64,000 bases of DNA from Trichoplusia ni (taxonomy: Eukaryota > Arthropoda > Insecta > Lepidoptera > Noctuidae): assembly GCF_003590095.1 (NCBI RefSeq), contig NC_039494.1, positions 9,238,001 to 9,302,000 on the forward strand, read 5' to 3'. The notes beneath the pieces were generated by a model that saw only the letters and a program-made list of their open reading frames with translations, was not told the origin of the DNA and did no database searches. Positions 34,244 through 47,200 of this stretch are shown piece after piece. Positions within the stretch are counted from its first letter, which is position 1. The number at the start of each line of letters is the position of its first letter. The position numbers and the translations under genes are program-made.

Positions 34244-36134
34244 TATTACCTAAAACACTTTAATTTTGTGTAAAACACTACTAGAATGTAAAGTGTATTC
34301 AGAAATATCGTTACGGGTGGCTACACAGTGTATAATGTAGGTTTTATGTCTTGTAATGTCTCTTTTTAACGCTTTTCTACAAGCCCTTTATGTTTATGCA
34401 AAGACAAAAATTGTTTTGTGAAAATTTCAGCTGTATTTTCACGGGAAAAATCTGGGATAGAACTGCGAAAATCAATACAAATGTAAGTTTTTTTTATAAA
34501 CAACTTTTTGTAGTTTTTTGGGCTGGCACACGTTTGCTCGCATACAGCCAAAGTATGTTGTCAAAATATCGATTTTTTATTTCGCAGACGCTTTCATAAA
34601 TTGAAATAAATTATCTTTGATAAAATATTGACTATACAGTACGTTAAGACTAATAACAAATAAAATTACTCATAAATAGTGGTATTCTGATTAAAATTAT
34701 TTATCATGAATGTGAAGGCAAATGACAGTTGGAGTTTTCGAACGAAACGCCTGTCAGAGAGGTGAAAAGTGGCGGCAGATTTTAAAAAAATATGCGTCCA
34801 CTGTCCAGTTGATGATTTGCATAATTTGCATTTCCTTCTATCGACTTTGTAAGTGAAAAATGAATAGAAAATTGGTAATTACTAATTAGTGATTATACCG
34901 GTGGGCGGTATGTGGGTGATGCGGTGTAGTGAGTATTTTATTTTGAGATTTTCGATTCACATAATTATATTATTATGCTCGACTACAGTCTTACAACTTT
35001 TCGAAAGAGCCTGAAAAAGGCCTTGCAATAAATAGTATTTGATTTAATACAAAAAGCAACAGGTTTTAAAACATTTGGTAAATGTTTATTTGATGATAAC
35101 TACTTCTTCCGAACCCCTTGGTTAGCAGAGCTCTTGCAACCGTCGCTCCTTTTCTTGAATCGAATTTTGTTTTGGGTGTTCGATATTTTTCACTTCTTTT
35201 GGGTTAAAATAATAATGGGCTTAAATAAAACAGCACTTTCTCAAATTAATATATTTCAATTAAAATTTTAAAATATAACGAACGATCATTTATACTCTCA
35301 ACCTTTATTTATATTATGACCGAGTAACACAACGCCGATTTTCACAACTACATTTTATATTTATTTTACAGTATAACAATAATTATTTGAAATCACAATT
35401 GGAACAATTTGGCACAGTGTCAGGTTAGTAGATATAGAATAGAATATTAGAATAACATAACGTAATTGAGAAGAAAAAAGGCCGTAAAAAATTGCCTGTG
35501 TTTACTGACAAAAAAGTTTATGGCCCAAATTTGGGTTCATTTTTTTGTCAAAAATCATACATTTAATGCAATAAAGTAAAAAATAACAATAAAAAATCAT
35601 TTATCCATTTATTTAAGTTGCTTTACGTATTTATTTTCTTAGCTCGGACTAATTTCAATCAATCGTCTATCACCACATATTAAAGTAATAATGCTTAACG
35701 TGGGTGTGGAAAAGAGACGCCACACTACCACCCTACGCCGTGTATTGCGCTGTCACGCTCACGCAACGGCAATATTACTTTGAAAAAATGGCGGCAAATA
35801 TGAAAACATTTAACCATAACCTATAAAACACGACCTTTTTGAAACGCACATAGACAATAAATAACGAATACAATAATTATTGCGATATTTAAACAATATT
35901 AATATTTCACGAGACATACTTATTGCTACTTATGTTATAAATAAAATTGTAAATTCTAATAAATAGTGCAATCTATCTACTTTTGGCTAGTTTTAGTGTG
36001 AAAGTTAGTTCTTGGAACATTAGACAGTTAATTTATACTTAGTTTTTTCAAAGTAATAGGTTTTTAGATTAAGTACATGTTGTTGTGGAAATGTTTTGTG
36101 TAATTAAGGTTTCAGTTGTAAGCGTATTGTTGTA
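34244..36134. other. Upstream region of CUEDC2; promoter not resolved
   Basis: AT-rich. Two GC-balanced islands (34725-34800, with aggtgaaaagtggcggcaga, and 35695-35800, with cgctgtcacgctcacgcaac) are candidate regulatory or TSS zones. Neither shows a defined core promoter motif. The second also resembles a dispersed repeat. Confidence 0.4.
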
Positions 36135-36286
36135 CTAGCTGTTGCCCGCGGGCCTACTATGTGTTAATCCTGGTTATAACCGATTTGTGTACAAAGTTTT
36201 GTCTAAATCCGTTGTGGTTTTTGCGTGAAATGGGAACAAACATCTATACACACAAACTTTCTCGTTTATAATATTAGTAGGGATTT
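36135..36286 (+). repeat. Short dispersed repeat, head and tail intact
   Basis: Head tagctgttgcccgcgggcct, middle gtttaggtctaaatccgt-like blocks, tail cgtttataatattagtaggg. It appears internally shortened against 14310-14525. Confidence 0.65.
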
Positions 36287-37132
36287 AGGTAAATGTTTTT
36301 TAGAGATACTGCAATTATTTATAAAACAATGTTTTGCTTGAAATTGAACCTTTTCAAGTATTTTACTGTGTAGGCACTCTAAGAAAAAAGTGTCACTCGG
36401 TTTCAAATACAACTTTTTTCGTTTTCTAGGAGCATGGTAGTACCACAGCCAAGTTCAGTAACTCAAGTTTTTAAATACAATACATTTCCACTTGCAACAT
36501 GTATAAAATACAAAATCGTTAACTTTTTAATAAGATTTAATAAATATTTTATATACCTTTTTAAAAAGTTAAGATTTTAAATACAACAAATATAATTTCA
36601 TAGTTTAATTAAAATAGTTTCTTCAGAGGCAGGCATAACAAGTAGGTACTTCATTCTGTGCACAATTTCCACGTTGTTTTCAGTCCATTGCTGTATTTAA
36701 AAAGAAAACTAGATAAAATAGTGAATTATATAATTCAATGGACATTTCATAAGTTGGAATTTGAGCACAGACATCTTGTGCAGGTACATATAATAAATAG
36801 ATATTAATACTATATTATAATCTTTATTTTATATTCAGTTTAATTCTAAGATTTTTTTTTTAGTTGGATACATGACAATTGACGTCATTATTTTAGTGTG
36901 CAATGGTTTTTTCTTCCCATTTGAGTTCCAGAACCTTGGTGGAACTGTGATCGAGATTTTTTCACTGGAATAATTTAATAAAACCATTGCTTTTTGTCAT
37001 AGTATTATACCCAACGCTAAATTATTTTATGTAATGTTTCGTAACAGACTTTTAGTGTTATCTTTACATTTTTTGATGAAGGTCATGAAGGTCTTATTAA
37101 TATAATGATACATAGCCATTATCTACTACCTT

Positions 37133-37375
37133 GATGACCACCGTGGTCGAGTGGCGTAAGCACCGGTTTCAAGGTGTCGCTAGCTCTGGGGTCCCGGGTT
37201 CGATCCCCGGTCGGGTCAATGTAAAATATCACATTTCTACATTGTCTCGGGTCTGGGTGTTTGTGGTGCCTTCGTTGTATCTGAATTCCATAACACAAGT
37301 GCTTTAGCAACTTACTTTGGGTTCAGAACAATGTATGTGATGTTGTCCGCATTTATTTATTTATTTATCATTATG
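37133..37375 (+). mobile_element. tRNA-derived SINE, full-length copy
   Basis: The head has an A-box-like cgtggtcgagtggcgtaagc and a B box ggttcgatccc at 37197-37207. The body carries cattgtctcgggtctgggtg and ttgcaacttactttggg-type blocks, and the tail is (attt)n. Two inverted copies lie at 32247-32530 and 46926-47162. Confidence 0.88.
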
Positions 37376-37916
37376 GACCCTGTCGGGCGCAGCTATATCT
37401 AAGAAAAGAGGAGTTTAAAGACTTTAAAAAGAGGAGTCTTTTTGGGGTAGCCATAGACGGCGCGTTCGTGCGAGTAATTAGATGATTTCCGAAAAAAAGT
37501 GTGGCAGCCTTGTATTAAGTCTGTTACGAAAATTACATGCTAGCTAGACTGACTTATTTAGACACTTTTTATAATATGCCTAACTAAAATTTAATTACTA
37601 TCTATCTAAATGCTTTGTAGTGATGGGACATTTCACATGTTTCGATAACTTTAACGGATTGATCGATTTATATCGATTTATTTATAAAATGCCTCACATA
37701 CATTGTGCTTGTATTGTATAAGAAATTAAATTAGTCTAAATTAGTTTGTCTAGCTATAATAAGAAATTGCTGTGAAGGACGAAGTGAGGTTTTATATCAG
37801 TTTATTTTATATTATTAAATAGAGACGTTTTTGTAGAAGTATTTAAATCGATATTTTTGTGTATGATTCACAAATGCTTCTTCTAACCCGTGTATTATTA
37901 AAGTGAATCGTTTATG

Positions 37917-37964
37917 ACAGAAATAAGAAAAAAACGTGGAAGGTACGTTTTTTCTTATTTCTGT
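37917..37964. repeat. Near-perfect 20-bp inverted repeat
   Basis: The arm acagaaataagaaaaaaacg(t) at 37917-37937 faces acgttttttcttatttctgt at 37945-37964. There is one A of difference and a 7-base loop. Confidence 0.8.
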
Positions 37965-38359
37965 AGTAGTTCAATTGATTTGAACCGTAAGGGAATTATT
38001 TAACTTGAAAAATTAACAACTCAGAGCAGGCAAAAAAGTTTTTATCTTTGTTCAAATATAATTTGGAACAGCAATACCACTGGCAAGTTTGTTATAAAAT
38101 TTAATTAATAACAGATTCGTTTAAGGGATTCTTTACTTCATTTTTTTACACTTTTTTGTTTAAATACTTCCACAAAAGAATTAGACTTTACAATAGATAT
38201 TGGAAACTTAACATTATTATAATCTTATAATAAGTAACGATGATAGAATTTGGACTATTTGGATATAGTTTATATTTCTCTATACGCATGCTTATCTATA
38301 CAACAGTGGTTGATTGGGAAGAGTAGAAAAAATACTGTTGAACTTGGCTATGTACTTAA

Positions 38360-38742
38360 TACACGGTTATTTTTAGTCGTCTTACAAAAGCTGCCCAGTT
38401 CATGTATACGACGTAAAATATCCCTATGCGAGTTTTTTTTTAAATCAACTAAGATAATAACTGCGAAGAAAAATTTAACAAGAGAAATCTGAAATATACT
38501 CTTAAAAATGATAAAAACGCCGCCGCCCGCGCCCCTCACTATTGTTACAAGGCTTGGACCGCGCTCGCAACAGAGCTGTGTTTCTAAAAAACTACGAATT
38601 GCATCATAATATTGAAAAAAAAAATGCATTTTAAATTTATTCAAATCTCATAAATACCTATTTTTTTTATCATGAACGTGTTCTAGTCATTGGATACATG
38701 AACTGGGCTGCTTTTGTAAGACGACTAAAAAATCACGGTGTA
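38360..38742. mobile_element. MITE with ~45-bp terminal inverted repeats, copy 2
   Basis: Ends tacacggttatttttagtcg and aaaaaatcacggtgta; internal block aaacgccgccgcccgcgccc and cgcaacagagctgtgtttct. Same element as 8546-8910, slightly longer. Confidence 0.85.
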
Positions 38743-39639
38743 TATCAGAAATGTTAAAATTTTATGTTATAGAAAACCATTTTAAAAATTAAGAATAAGT
38801 TAGAAGTAATGAAGACGTTTTACCTACTTATACCCACTGACGAACGGTGAAGGCATTTTTTTTGGCTCTTTAATAAATTATATAGATATATAATAAAGAT
38901 ATAAAAAAAAGCAAATATGAATTCGCTAAGCAGTAAAATGCATTAGGCACATATTATATTTAAAAAAAAGTTTCACAAGATTTATTCGCCACTGTTCAAA
39001 ATAATAATTTGCTTTTAGCTTTCAGAAATAGGAAGTTGTTAAAATAATAAAATAAATAAAAGCCAAATATTGAAGAAGTAATTTACCGTACTATTTTGAA
39101 ACTGTAAAAATTGCTTTTTCTTGTTAATTCGCAAGTTAAATACATTACAATAATATTTCTTCCACTCTTCTCAATTTTCGTGTGCCCGACAAACCAGTGC
39201 ATCTAAAATACTGTTTTTCAGTGGCGAAGGCTCCATACAACTCGATTCCTACCGGCTTCCCTTTCGAAATATAGAAAATACTAGTGTCTATTATTTTTCA
39301 TTATCATTGAAACAAATTAATAATTTACGAAGTTATAGTACTGATATAACAATAAAATTGCTTTTAAAAATAACTATAAAAAAAAATCGCCTACCATTAT
39401 ACACCGCGCAATAAATCCCGCTCACGCACATTTGGTCGTCGTTAGTAAGGACTAAGGTAACTCGTAAGGCGAAACAGGAATCCAGTACAAAGTTTCTATT
39501 GCACCGATCGTGACCTTGACGTCACAAAGCGTGCCAATCTTAGGAGCTAGGGAAGCCGCAATTTTTCGAGTTATAGGGACGGAGAGATACGCCAGAACGA
39601 GATAGAATGATACCGAACTTCGTTGTCCGCCGGAACGGG

Positions 39640-39900
39640 ATAGAATGATAGTTTCTTTTCACTTTTGGTTCGCGGTCATTTATCTGTCAAACTTTATATT
39701 TTTTTCACCAGACCATTTGCATTTCATTCGATATTAGTATAATAATTTAGAATTGGTCATGTACTATTGTTGAAATTTATTTATTTGAGTAAATTAGTGT
39801 AAACTAGAGTGAATTAGTGATAGTTTTGTGTCGTGTTATTGCAGTGTGGTGCAGTTTAGTTATATTGTTTGGTAGTCGTCTATTTCACGCAGGTATTTAG
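39640..39900 (+). promoter_or_regulatory. Possible + strand first exon and promoter
   Basis: The stretch is T/G-rich, like an insect 5' UTR, and ends in two donor-like sites nine bases apart (cgcag|gtattt and tatttag|gtaagt). No matching acceptor or coding exon is recognised downstream before the rapsyn gene, which is on the opposite strand. It could be an lncRNA start or a chance site. Confidence 0.25.
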
Positions 39901-39982
39901 GTAAGTTGTTTTAGTTTGTAGTTTTAATAGAAGCAGTTGTTATTTAAGTAGTAATATGTTATAATAGAGTAACTTCGATAGC

Positions 39983-40126
39983 ATGGCGGCATTAGTGAAC
40001 GTAGAATGCTGCCTGACAGATTATTTGTTGACTGAGGAAACATCCTTTTCAAAGTTGAGTTTTGAAAATAAAAAGCACGTAATTCATTTAGGCCGTGCTC
40101 GCCCTGACATGATTATTTTATTATAA
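39983..40126 (+). CDS. 47-codon open frame, doubtful
   Basis: The frame starts atggcggca and encodes MAALVNVECCLTDYLLTEET, then a KLSFENKKHVIHLGR-like segment and a TAA stop. The amino-acid mix looks protein-like (mixed polar and hydrophobic with two Cys). It could be the first exon of a broken mobile-element gene, but no family is recognised. Confidence 0.25.
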   Translation: MAALVNVECCLTDYLLTEETSFSKLSFENKKHVIHLGRARPDMIILL

Positions 40127-40684
40127 ACGACGCGATGGGTTTTTCAAACATTTTAATAGTTCTTTTTACAACAAGTATCCTTGGCTCACGGGAAATTGTA
40201 AATAAAATAAAATGTTTTGTTTTCCTTGCTTGTTATGCTCAGATTCTAACAGCTTATGGAGCTACACGGGATTTAATGATATTAATAATCTTACAAATTC
40301 ATCTAAAAACATGTTCAGACCGAAAAACATATCCGTAGTTGTTTATCATTGCATGATTTCGGAAATCATAGGATAAAAACATTTTTTGCTAATACGCATG
40401 TAGTTCATAATAAGAATGCTAAAGAAAATTCATCGTACAAGATATAAGATACAAGCCATAATAACTAGAATTCACGCATCACAAGCAAGGTAAGGTTTTT
40501 TTTTGGTCCGGCTTCCCTTCTAAGAAAATTCACCCTTCGCCACTGCTGTTTTTATATGATTTTTAATACTTGTTATGCTTAATTGACAATTAGAAAGTTG
40601 GCAGTTAATTATGGATTTAGAATAATTGTTAAATTCCAGTTTTAATTGTTAAATGCTGATTTATTATCTATGCTTATGATTTTA

Positions 40685-40853
40685 AACCCCGATGGTATGG
40701 TATAACAAAAAATGGATAAATCAAATTATATTGTCAATTATTAAAAGAAAGAAATAACTAGCTATAAAAATGCTTTAAAAAAAGTATTGCTTGAATAATG
40801 ACAGAAAGAACGCGGAAATTGGCAGCCATTTTGAATTCGAAACCATCGGGGTT
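40685..40853. mobile_element. Possible small MITE with 12-bp inverted ends
   Basis: aaccccgatggt at 40685-40696 is mirrored by accatcggggtt at 40842-40853. The 145 bases between are AT-rich and non-coding. Target-site duplication is unclear. Confidence 0.55.
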
Positions 40854-43800
40854 CATTTTAATGATTTTTATAATTTAATTAATTAAATATTAATCCGTAA
40901 GACTTATGACTAGACGCTATAACGTATTATATAAACGGCAACATATATCCTTGCTATTCAAGCTTATATATCCCATAAAAAGTATAATCACAATACAATA
41001 GTGTCAGCCTGTATGCAACATTTCTTATCTCATACAAATATTTATTAAAAAAAAAACTAACAGCTCCTCCTGTCATTTGTCTGTCAAAATGATGAGCTTT
41101 TAAACAGCAATATGCATAATTATGATTTTAAACTGAAATTTTCCATTGATTTCAAAGGGTAAAAATGGAACGCTATTACTGCGAGTCAAGTGCTTGTCTT
41201 TCCGTCTGTCACCAGGCTGTATCTCATAAACCATGATAGTTGGATAGATAAAATGTACACAGATACCAATTTTTGTTGTTTTTCTGTAGCCTCGTGTACG
41301 GTACCGTTAGTGTCACGATTGAAACTCGCATTTATTTTGCCACTTTTCGAGAACTGCCAAGGGTCTTTAGAATGGACAGAGTAGAGTGACATTTCAAAAC
41401 ATTGCAATAAGGTTCAGTTTCAGTATTCAAAAGATAAATTTCCAAAATGACTTTGGAGGACAATAAAATATATAAAAAAGTATTGCGGACTTAGCTATTA
41501 AGATCTGTATATTTATTGCTTACTATTGAAAGAGTCGCACTTAATACTGGCGAATACACCCAACATTGGATGTAAAGTGCTTGGCCAATATTTGATCCAT
41601 GGGTGGGTATTTGAATAAAAATCTTATTAGTCTGTTTGGTAGACTTCTTAAAAATGTAAGATACATATTTTTGAAGGGTTAAAAGGAACAAAGATAGTGG
41701 GGGCTAATAACGTCACTTGTCGGTAGAAAGTGTACTAGTAAGTGACGTCACAAGAGATTTCAACTTACGGCATAATTTTAAAATTTAAATTGAACAAGAC
41801 AAAATACGTATCCAATATATTTTTGGAAATCTATCTGACAGACTAATTATATTTTTTCAGTTAAATACCCAATTAATTATCAGGTATACTTTGCCACAAA
41901 CATTGGCCCCAACATTACAATATTGTAATGTTCGATCAATATTTGCCCTAAATAGCTTTACTGAAGTTTTTTACATACTATAAATACTTTGTTTTAAAAT
42001 AATTAAATAGTTTTAATTCTCTGTCTATCCTACACTAATATTCTCTTTGAATTGTAAATAATTTCTATATAATAAATTCACCATTAGCGCTTGACAGACA
42101 ATTATTTACTATAGTCGAAACATTACAAATGCGAAAACTAAGTCGTACATACAAACTTATTTATCTCGATAAAAATGGCGCTACTAGTTGTCATTACTTC
42201 AAAATCTGTCAACATTTGTTCAGCGTAATTTTAGTTCCGATTTTCGTCGTAAGCAAAAATAAACTGGGTTGAGGAGGTCAGATAAGCAGTCGCTCTTGTA
42301 AAACACTGGTATTTAGATGAATCCGGCTAGACTGGAAGCCGACCCCAACATAGTTGGGAAAAGGCGAGGGTGATGATTCAGACTTCTTCCTCACACCGAT
42401 AGGTTGCGATTGTGGTAGTGTTGTGTATTTTACAATCGATAAAAATATATTGCAGAACATATCGAGAAAAATGTCATGTCACATCCCTATGACTTAACGA
42501 CCTCGATCTAGACTCAGTTTTCACATTTGTAAGTTCAACTACAACACCAATACCCGTTTATTCGATTCGTAATAAATTAATCGATTTTAATAAAGCGTAT
42601 TTTTCAAAGGATTCGATATCCTAAATACACAATAAAATTAACTATTTACATAATACATTTTATATTTGTTAAAGTGACAGATATTGTAAAATAAATAAAA
42701 TTAATATTGCTATATTTATATGTGACTCATATCATTCCCAATAAAACTACCTACCGCTCCCGTTTTTCACACTTAATATACTTTTCTCCTTTTTGAGCTA
42801 TCTTCACAACAATTTTCATCTAAATCGGACCAGCGGTTTCGTAGTTACACCGAAAAAAAAACTTTAGTATATAGAATCTATCTTTTTCGCTATAGTTTAT
42901 TTAAACATAAATATATTTCTTTTTGATAGCTATTCTCATATTTATAATAAATCTATTTTAAGCGTATTTTTCTCACAGACTGCAAAATTATTTTTACTAG
43001 TCGCATCAAAAATGATTTAAACAAAATCGCCATTAAACATTGTATGAGTATCCTTACACTTAGGCGTGGGACAATGTACATACTTCCAAATATTACAATT
43101 ATTTTTATAGAATTATAATAAGGATATGGACATTCGTTCATTATATTTTCTTTCTCACCATTCTTTATTTTTCAATCAAAATACACACGCTCTTTTTTTA
43201 GTCTTAAAATGTGGTGGTATTTTTATTTTTTCACTGGCAATCATTTTCATCTGACTGGCATTGGGGAATCCCCTGACACTGAGTGTCTTCACTGGTGGCT
43301 GGCTAATAAGCCGTATTTATTAATCTTTCATGTTAAGCAACGTTCGCCTCGGTTGACTAATAGATGAGTGACCGACAATGTTACCACATAATAAGACTGT
43401 TATATTTAAATTAACATTACCAATAATTTTAGACATCAATTTTAATTATTGCACCAAAAACGACGATTTTTTACTTCGACCTCGCATTGCGAGTGATGTA
43501 AAACAAATTTATTATTAATAGTAATTTCGTTAATTTTAAATTATATAAGTAATGGTGAATTCGTGTGTAATCTTAAATTAAGATGGCAGGTAAATTAAAC
43601 ATATATTTTTTTATATTGGCTTAAGTACTTTGCCTTGCTAACAACTTTACCTGTCAAAACTGTGTTTGGTGTTGCCTGTGTAAATAATATAAGTAACATT
43701 TTTTGAATTAATTATTTATACGCTGGATGTTGCCTGTTGACTGCTGTGGTCTGATATTATGGAGTTCAGATCTGAATCCCGCAGCGTTGGTGGTGTCCCG

Positions 43801-44120
43801 AATGGGAAATCCTGGAAAATTGAAAATATTTTTTGAGCCCCCTGTTTTCTTGGCACTTTGCTATATGTATTGCTTGTTATAAGGGACAAAATAATCATAA
43901 TCTAAGTGCTAGCTTATGTCACTCTCAAAATTTTGAAGAATTTTACTTCAATATGTGAAAACCAGTTCAGCCATTGGGATAGCAGAGAGTGCCACCAAAG
44001 GGGTTAAAATACCCACAAATAAGTTTTAAAGTACTACCCTACTTCGTATGTTTAATGATATGTAACAAGGGAGTAAAAATACTTGATTTTCATACAAGTA
44101 AGTTTTGAAACCTTTTCAGC
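40854..44120. other. Intergenic downstream of rapsyn; no gene recognised
   Basis: AT-rich. Contains a dispersed repeat with the accaggctgtatctcataaa block at about 41190-41370 and a partial inverted copy of the 'ttggggtcggcttccagtct' family at 42264-42375. Open frames here are short and lack splice support. Confidence 0.6.
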
Positions 44121-44126
44121 TTTATT
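44121..44126 (-). terminator. Probable rapsyn poly(A) signal overlapping the stop codon
   Basis: AATAAA on the - strand at 44126-44121 shares bases with the stop codon in the context gtagAATAAAgctg. Cleavage would fall about 44095-44110. Confidence 0.5.
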
Positions 44127-44287
44127 CTACTGTGTACAGTACCTGTGAGGGCAGCGTGCGCGGCGGCGGGGGCGCGGGGGGCGCGGGCGGGGGCGCGCGG
44201 GGGGCGCGCGGCGAGGCGCACTCCGCGCACTCCGCCGCGCCGCTCTGGCTGCGCGTGGAGCGCCGCGACCATGACTCCGGCATGCAG
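44122..44287 (-). CDS. RAPSN: Rapsyn last exon: end of RING-H2 and Pro-rich tail
   Basis: Acceptor ttggtacactgcag. It continues Cys-Met-Pro-Glu-Ser-Trp, then CAEC closes the RING, followed by a Pro/Ala/Arg tail and a TAA stop at 44124-44122. A CAG|gtactg donor-like site 18 bases before the stop means a further exon is possible. The overlapping AATAAA favours termination here. Confidence 0.72.
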
Positions 44288-47200
44288 CTGCAGTGTACCA
44301 ACAGCAAACATACATACAGATCTAGGTTAATACAGGATACATTAAAAATGTAAAACCCCTGACAACAGCCCGCATGATAAATCTTCTTTAGTAGAATTGC
44401 AAAGACTTGAATCCTCTTTTCCAACCACCAATTTTCTCAATAAACGAAGCTAAGAACTCTCTTGATTAAGTCACTCTCATCCTCTCGATCAAAAGCAGGA
44501 GTCATTTTTTTATTATGAAGGATTACAGCGCATTGCCATACGAATTCTAATAAAAACGCGGATGACGTCACCTGGTGGTTCAGGTTTAGTCAGTAAGAGT
44601 CTGACACTACCCACTTCCTCCCCCGAGGGAGTGGGTGTCCATGAGGATTCCCCTGCCTTACCAAAACTAAAATAATAAGAAGTCATTTGATTATTAAATG
44701 ATGCAACTAAAGTCCTTGGGTCCTCCAACCAACTCCGGTTGAGTCCGAAACTAGTCGGGCGATCCCAATAAATGCGCGTGAGTAAACCAGTGCATCATTT
44801 AATAATGAATCAGTCTCACGATAGTTATTATAAAAATAATAAGAAGTCATTTGCTTATTAAATGACGCAACCAGACACAAGTCATTAATCATGAGCCCCG
44901 CCGCGTCAGCTCATGAAGGACTCCGGTTGTGTTAGAAAATAGTCGGGCAACCCCAATAAATGCGTTTGAGTAAACCGTTGCATCATTTAATAATGAATCA
45001 GTCTCACGATAGTTACAATAAAAATTAAATTGATATTTTAAGCTTATAATTGGGTAGCACATACGCGTGGTGTACGATGTGCGCGCAGGGCAGCGAGGCG
45101 AGCGGCTCGGGCGTGTCGGCCAGCGGCTGGCGGCAGCGCGCGCAGGCGGGCGCCGCCCACGCCGCCGCCGCGCGCCGCTGCCGCTCCGCCGCCGCCGCGT
45201 CGCCCAGCCCCGTGTAGATCTCCGCCAGGCGCAGGCGGACGCGCCGGACCAACATCTACGTAACAGTTCGCAACCCGGAATAATAAAAATAATATTCCAC
45301 AACTCTCACACGATCTAGTCTCGAACTAAGCTTGGCGTGTAGTATGTGTACTAGACAACTGATAAACATACTTATATATTTATAAATACATACAAATTAT
45401 CGATAAATTACACCCAGATACAGAATGAGTGATCGTACTCATCATACACACATTTATGGCCTCCAGCATAGCTTTGAAAACTCGAAGTAAATCAATGTAG
45501 ATATAATGTTGTTGATTAAATGTTTAATAGCAATCTTTTTAGAAAATCATAACCCCCAATTAAAAATTAATATAATTGGACCAAATATTATGCCCTGGGA
45601 TACCCCTAGAACGTTACTTAATTTAATAAGGGTTACATGGGTATAGAATAAACGTTTTTGCATATATTGTTTGTGCCTCAATATTTTACTACATTGAAAC
45701 AGGTATTAAATCGATTCAATATACAATTTAACTCTTTGATGGATGTCCAACATATCAAAAGCTTGTCTTGAATCTAAAGTATAGAGAGATGGATTGAAAA
45801 ATATGCATGTGAATTAAATTCAACAGAGAGGTCCCAAAAAATTTAGCCTTTACGGTATCACACATTTTTGAAGCAAGTTATGAAATACTTAAGTATGGAA
45901 GCATTTTCTTTTCTAAATAATAATCGCGACATTATAAAAGCTTTACGTATTTCATGCAACATTACTTTTATTCAGCATTGAAATATTTTTTAACATACCT
46001 ACAGGTTTATAAACCACTAAATCTACATTTACCCATACCTTAGATCCAACCGACGTAGCCACTTCCAGCAACCGGGTGTTGAACTCCAAAGGCCTACAGT
46101 TGCAGATCCGGCCTTGCAGCCGCAGCGCCTCTAAGCACCTTGCTGCTCCGTCCATAGCTTCCATCTGAGCTAGTCGATCCCCTAGCGCTTGTCCTGCACC
46201 CATCGCTACTTCGTAATGCCTGGGAAAAATGATTTTAGTCTTTTTTGCAGTTTAACTTAATTTATTACAAGACAGTTTAAATAATGAAATGAAGTATTTT
46301 TAATACTTCCTTTCTGTATAGTTCAAGATTTAAGTGCTGTCTGAATTTGATTCTATTATTCATATTGTGATGTATAATATAGCCATTATATTCCTCAATG
46401 ATTGGGCTATCTTACATTAAAAGTACTTTTGAGATTGGCGCATTCAAACAAACAATTTCTCTTTTCTAATAATTTATAAATTACTAGCTATGAACTTTAA
46501 GCTGAAACAAAGTTTAATAAAAGTTACCTGAGAGCCTTCCCAATATCACATTTCCTTCGATAGACATCGCCGGCGATGCGAACTGCACGTGCGTAACAAC
46601 CCTGGTCGCCAGCCACTGATGCTAGTCGAAGCGCCTCCTATAACACGTGGAAGATGATAAAACGTACTCAGTTCTAGCCTTACTCTGTCAAGTACCTGTT
46701 GCCTTTCTTTTAGTGGACAACAGTTTTATCCTTCGCCACTTTCCGATCTCCGTAATCATAGAAGGTTACCAGTACGCATCACTAGCACTAGAAAAACAAA
46801 GACCGTTTTTAAAGCCTCAGCCATATTATAATCTTATTCGTTAGACGTAAAATTATTGGCCTCTTAAACGCAATCATTACATCACTATCACACTTACAAG
46901 GATACTCAAATATTTGATCTTTCTATAAATAAATAAATAAATGCGGACAACATCACATACATTGTTCTGAACCCAAAGTAAGTTGCTAAAGCACTTGTGT
47001 TATGGAATTCAGATACAACGAAGGTACCACAAACACCCAGACCCGAGACAATGTAGAAATGTGAATTTTTACATTGACTCGACCGGGGATCGAAACCGGG
47101 ACCTCAGAGCTAGCGACACCTTGAAACCGGTGCGTACGCCACTCGACCACGGAGGTCGTCAATCGTCGTCTATAAGCGGTTAAACATATTAGGAACATAC

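Noticed and set aside
37133..37375. tRNA gene suggested by A- and B-box-like sequences
   Set aside because: The head cannot fold into a full cloverleaf with an anticodon arm as read, and it is fused to a repeat body with an (attt)n tail, so it is a SINE.
44090..44424. Several long open frames on both strands around 44.1-44.4 kb
   Set aside because: They are shadows of the GC-rich last rapsyn exon. Only the frame that closes the RING finger with CAEC is consistent.
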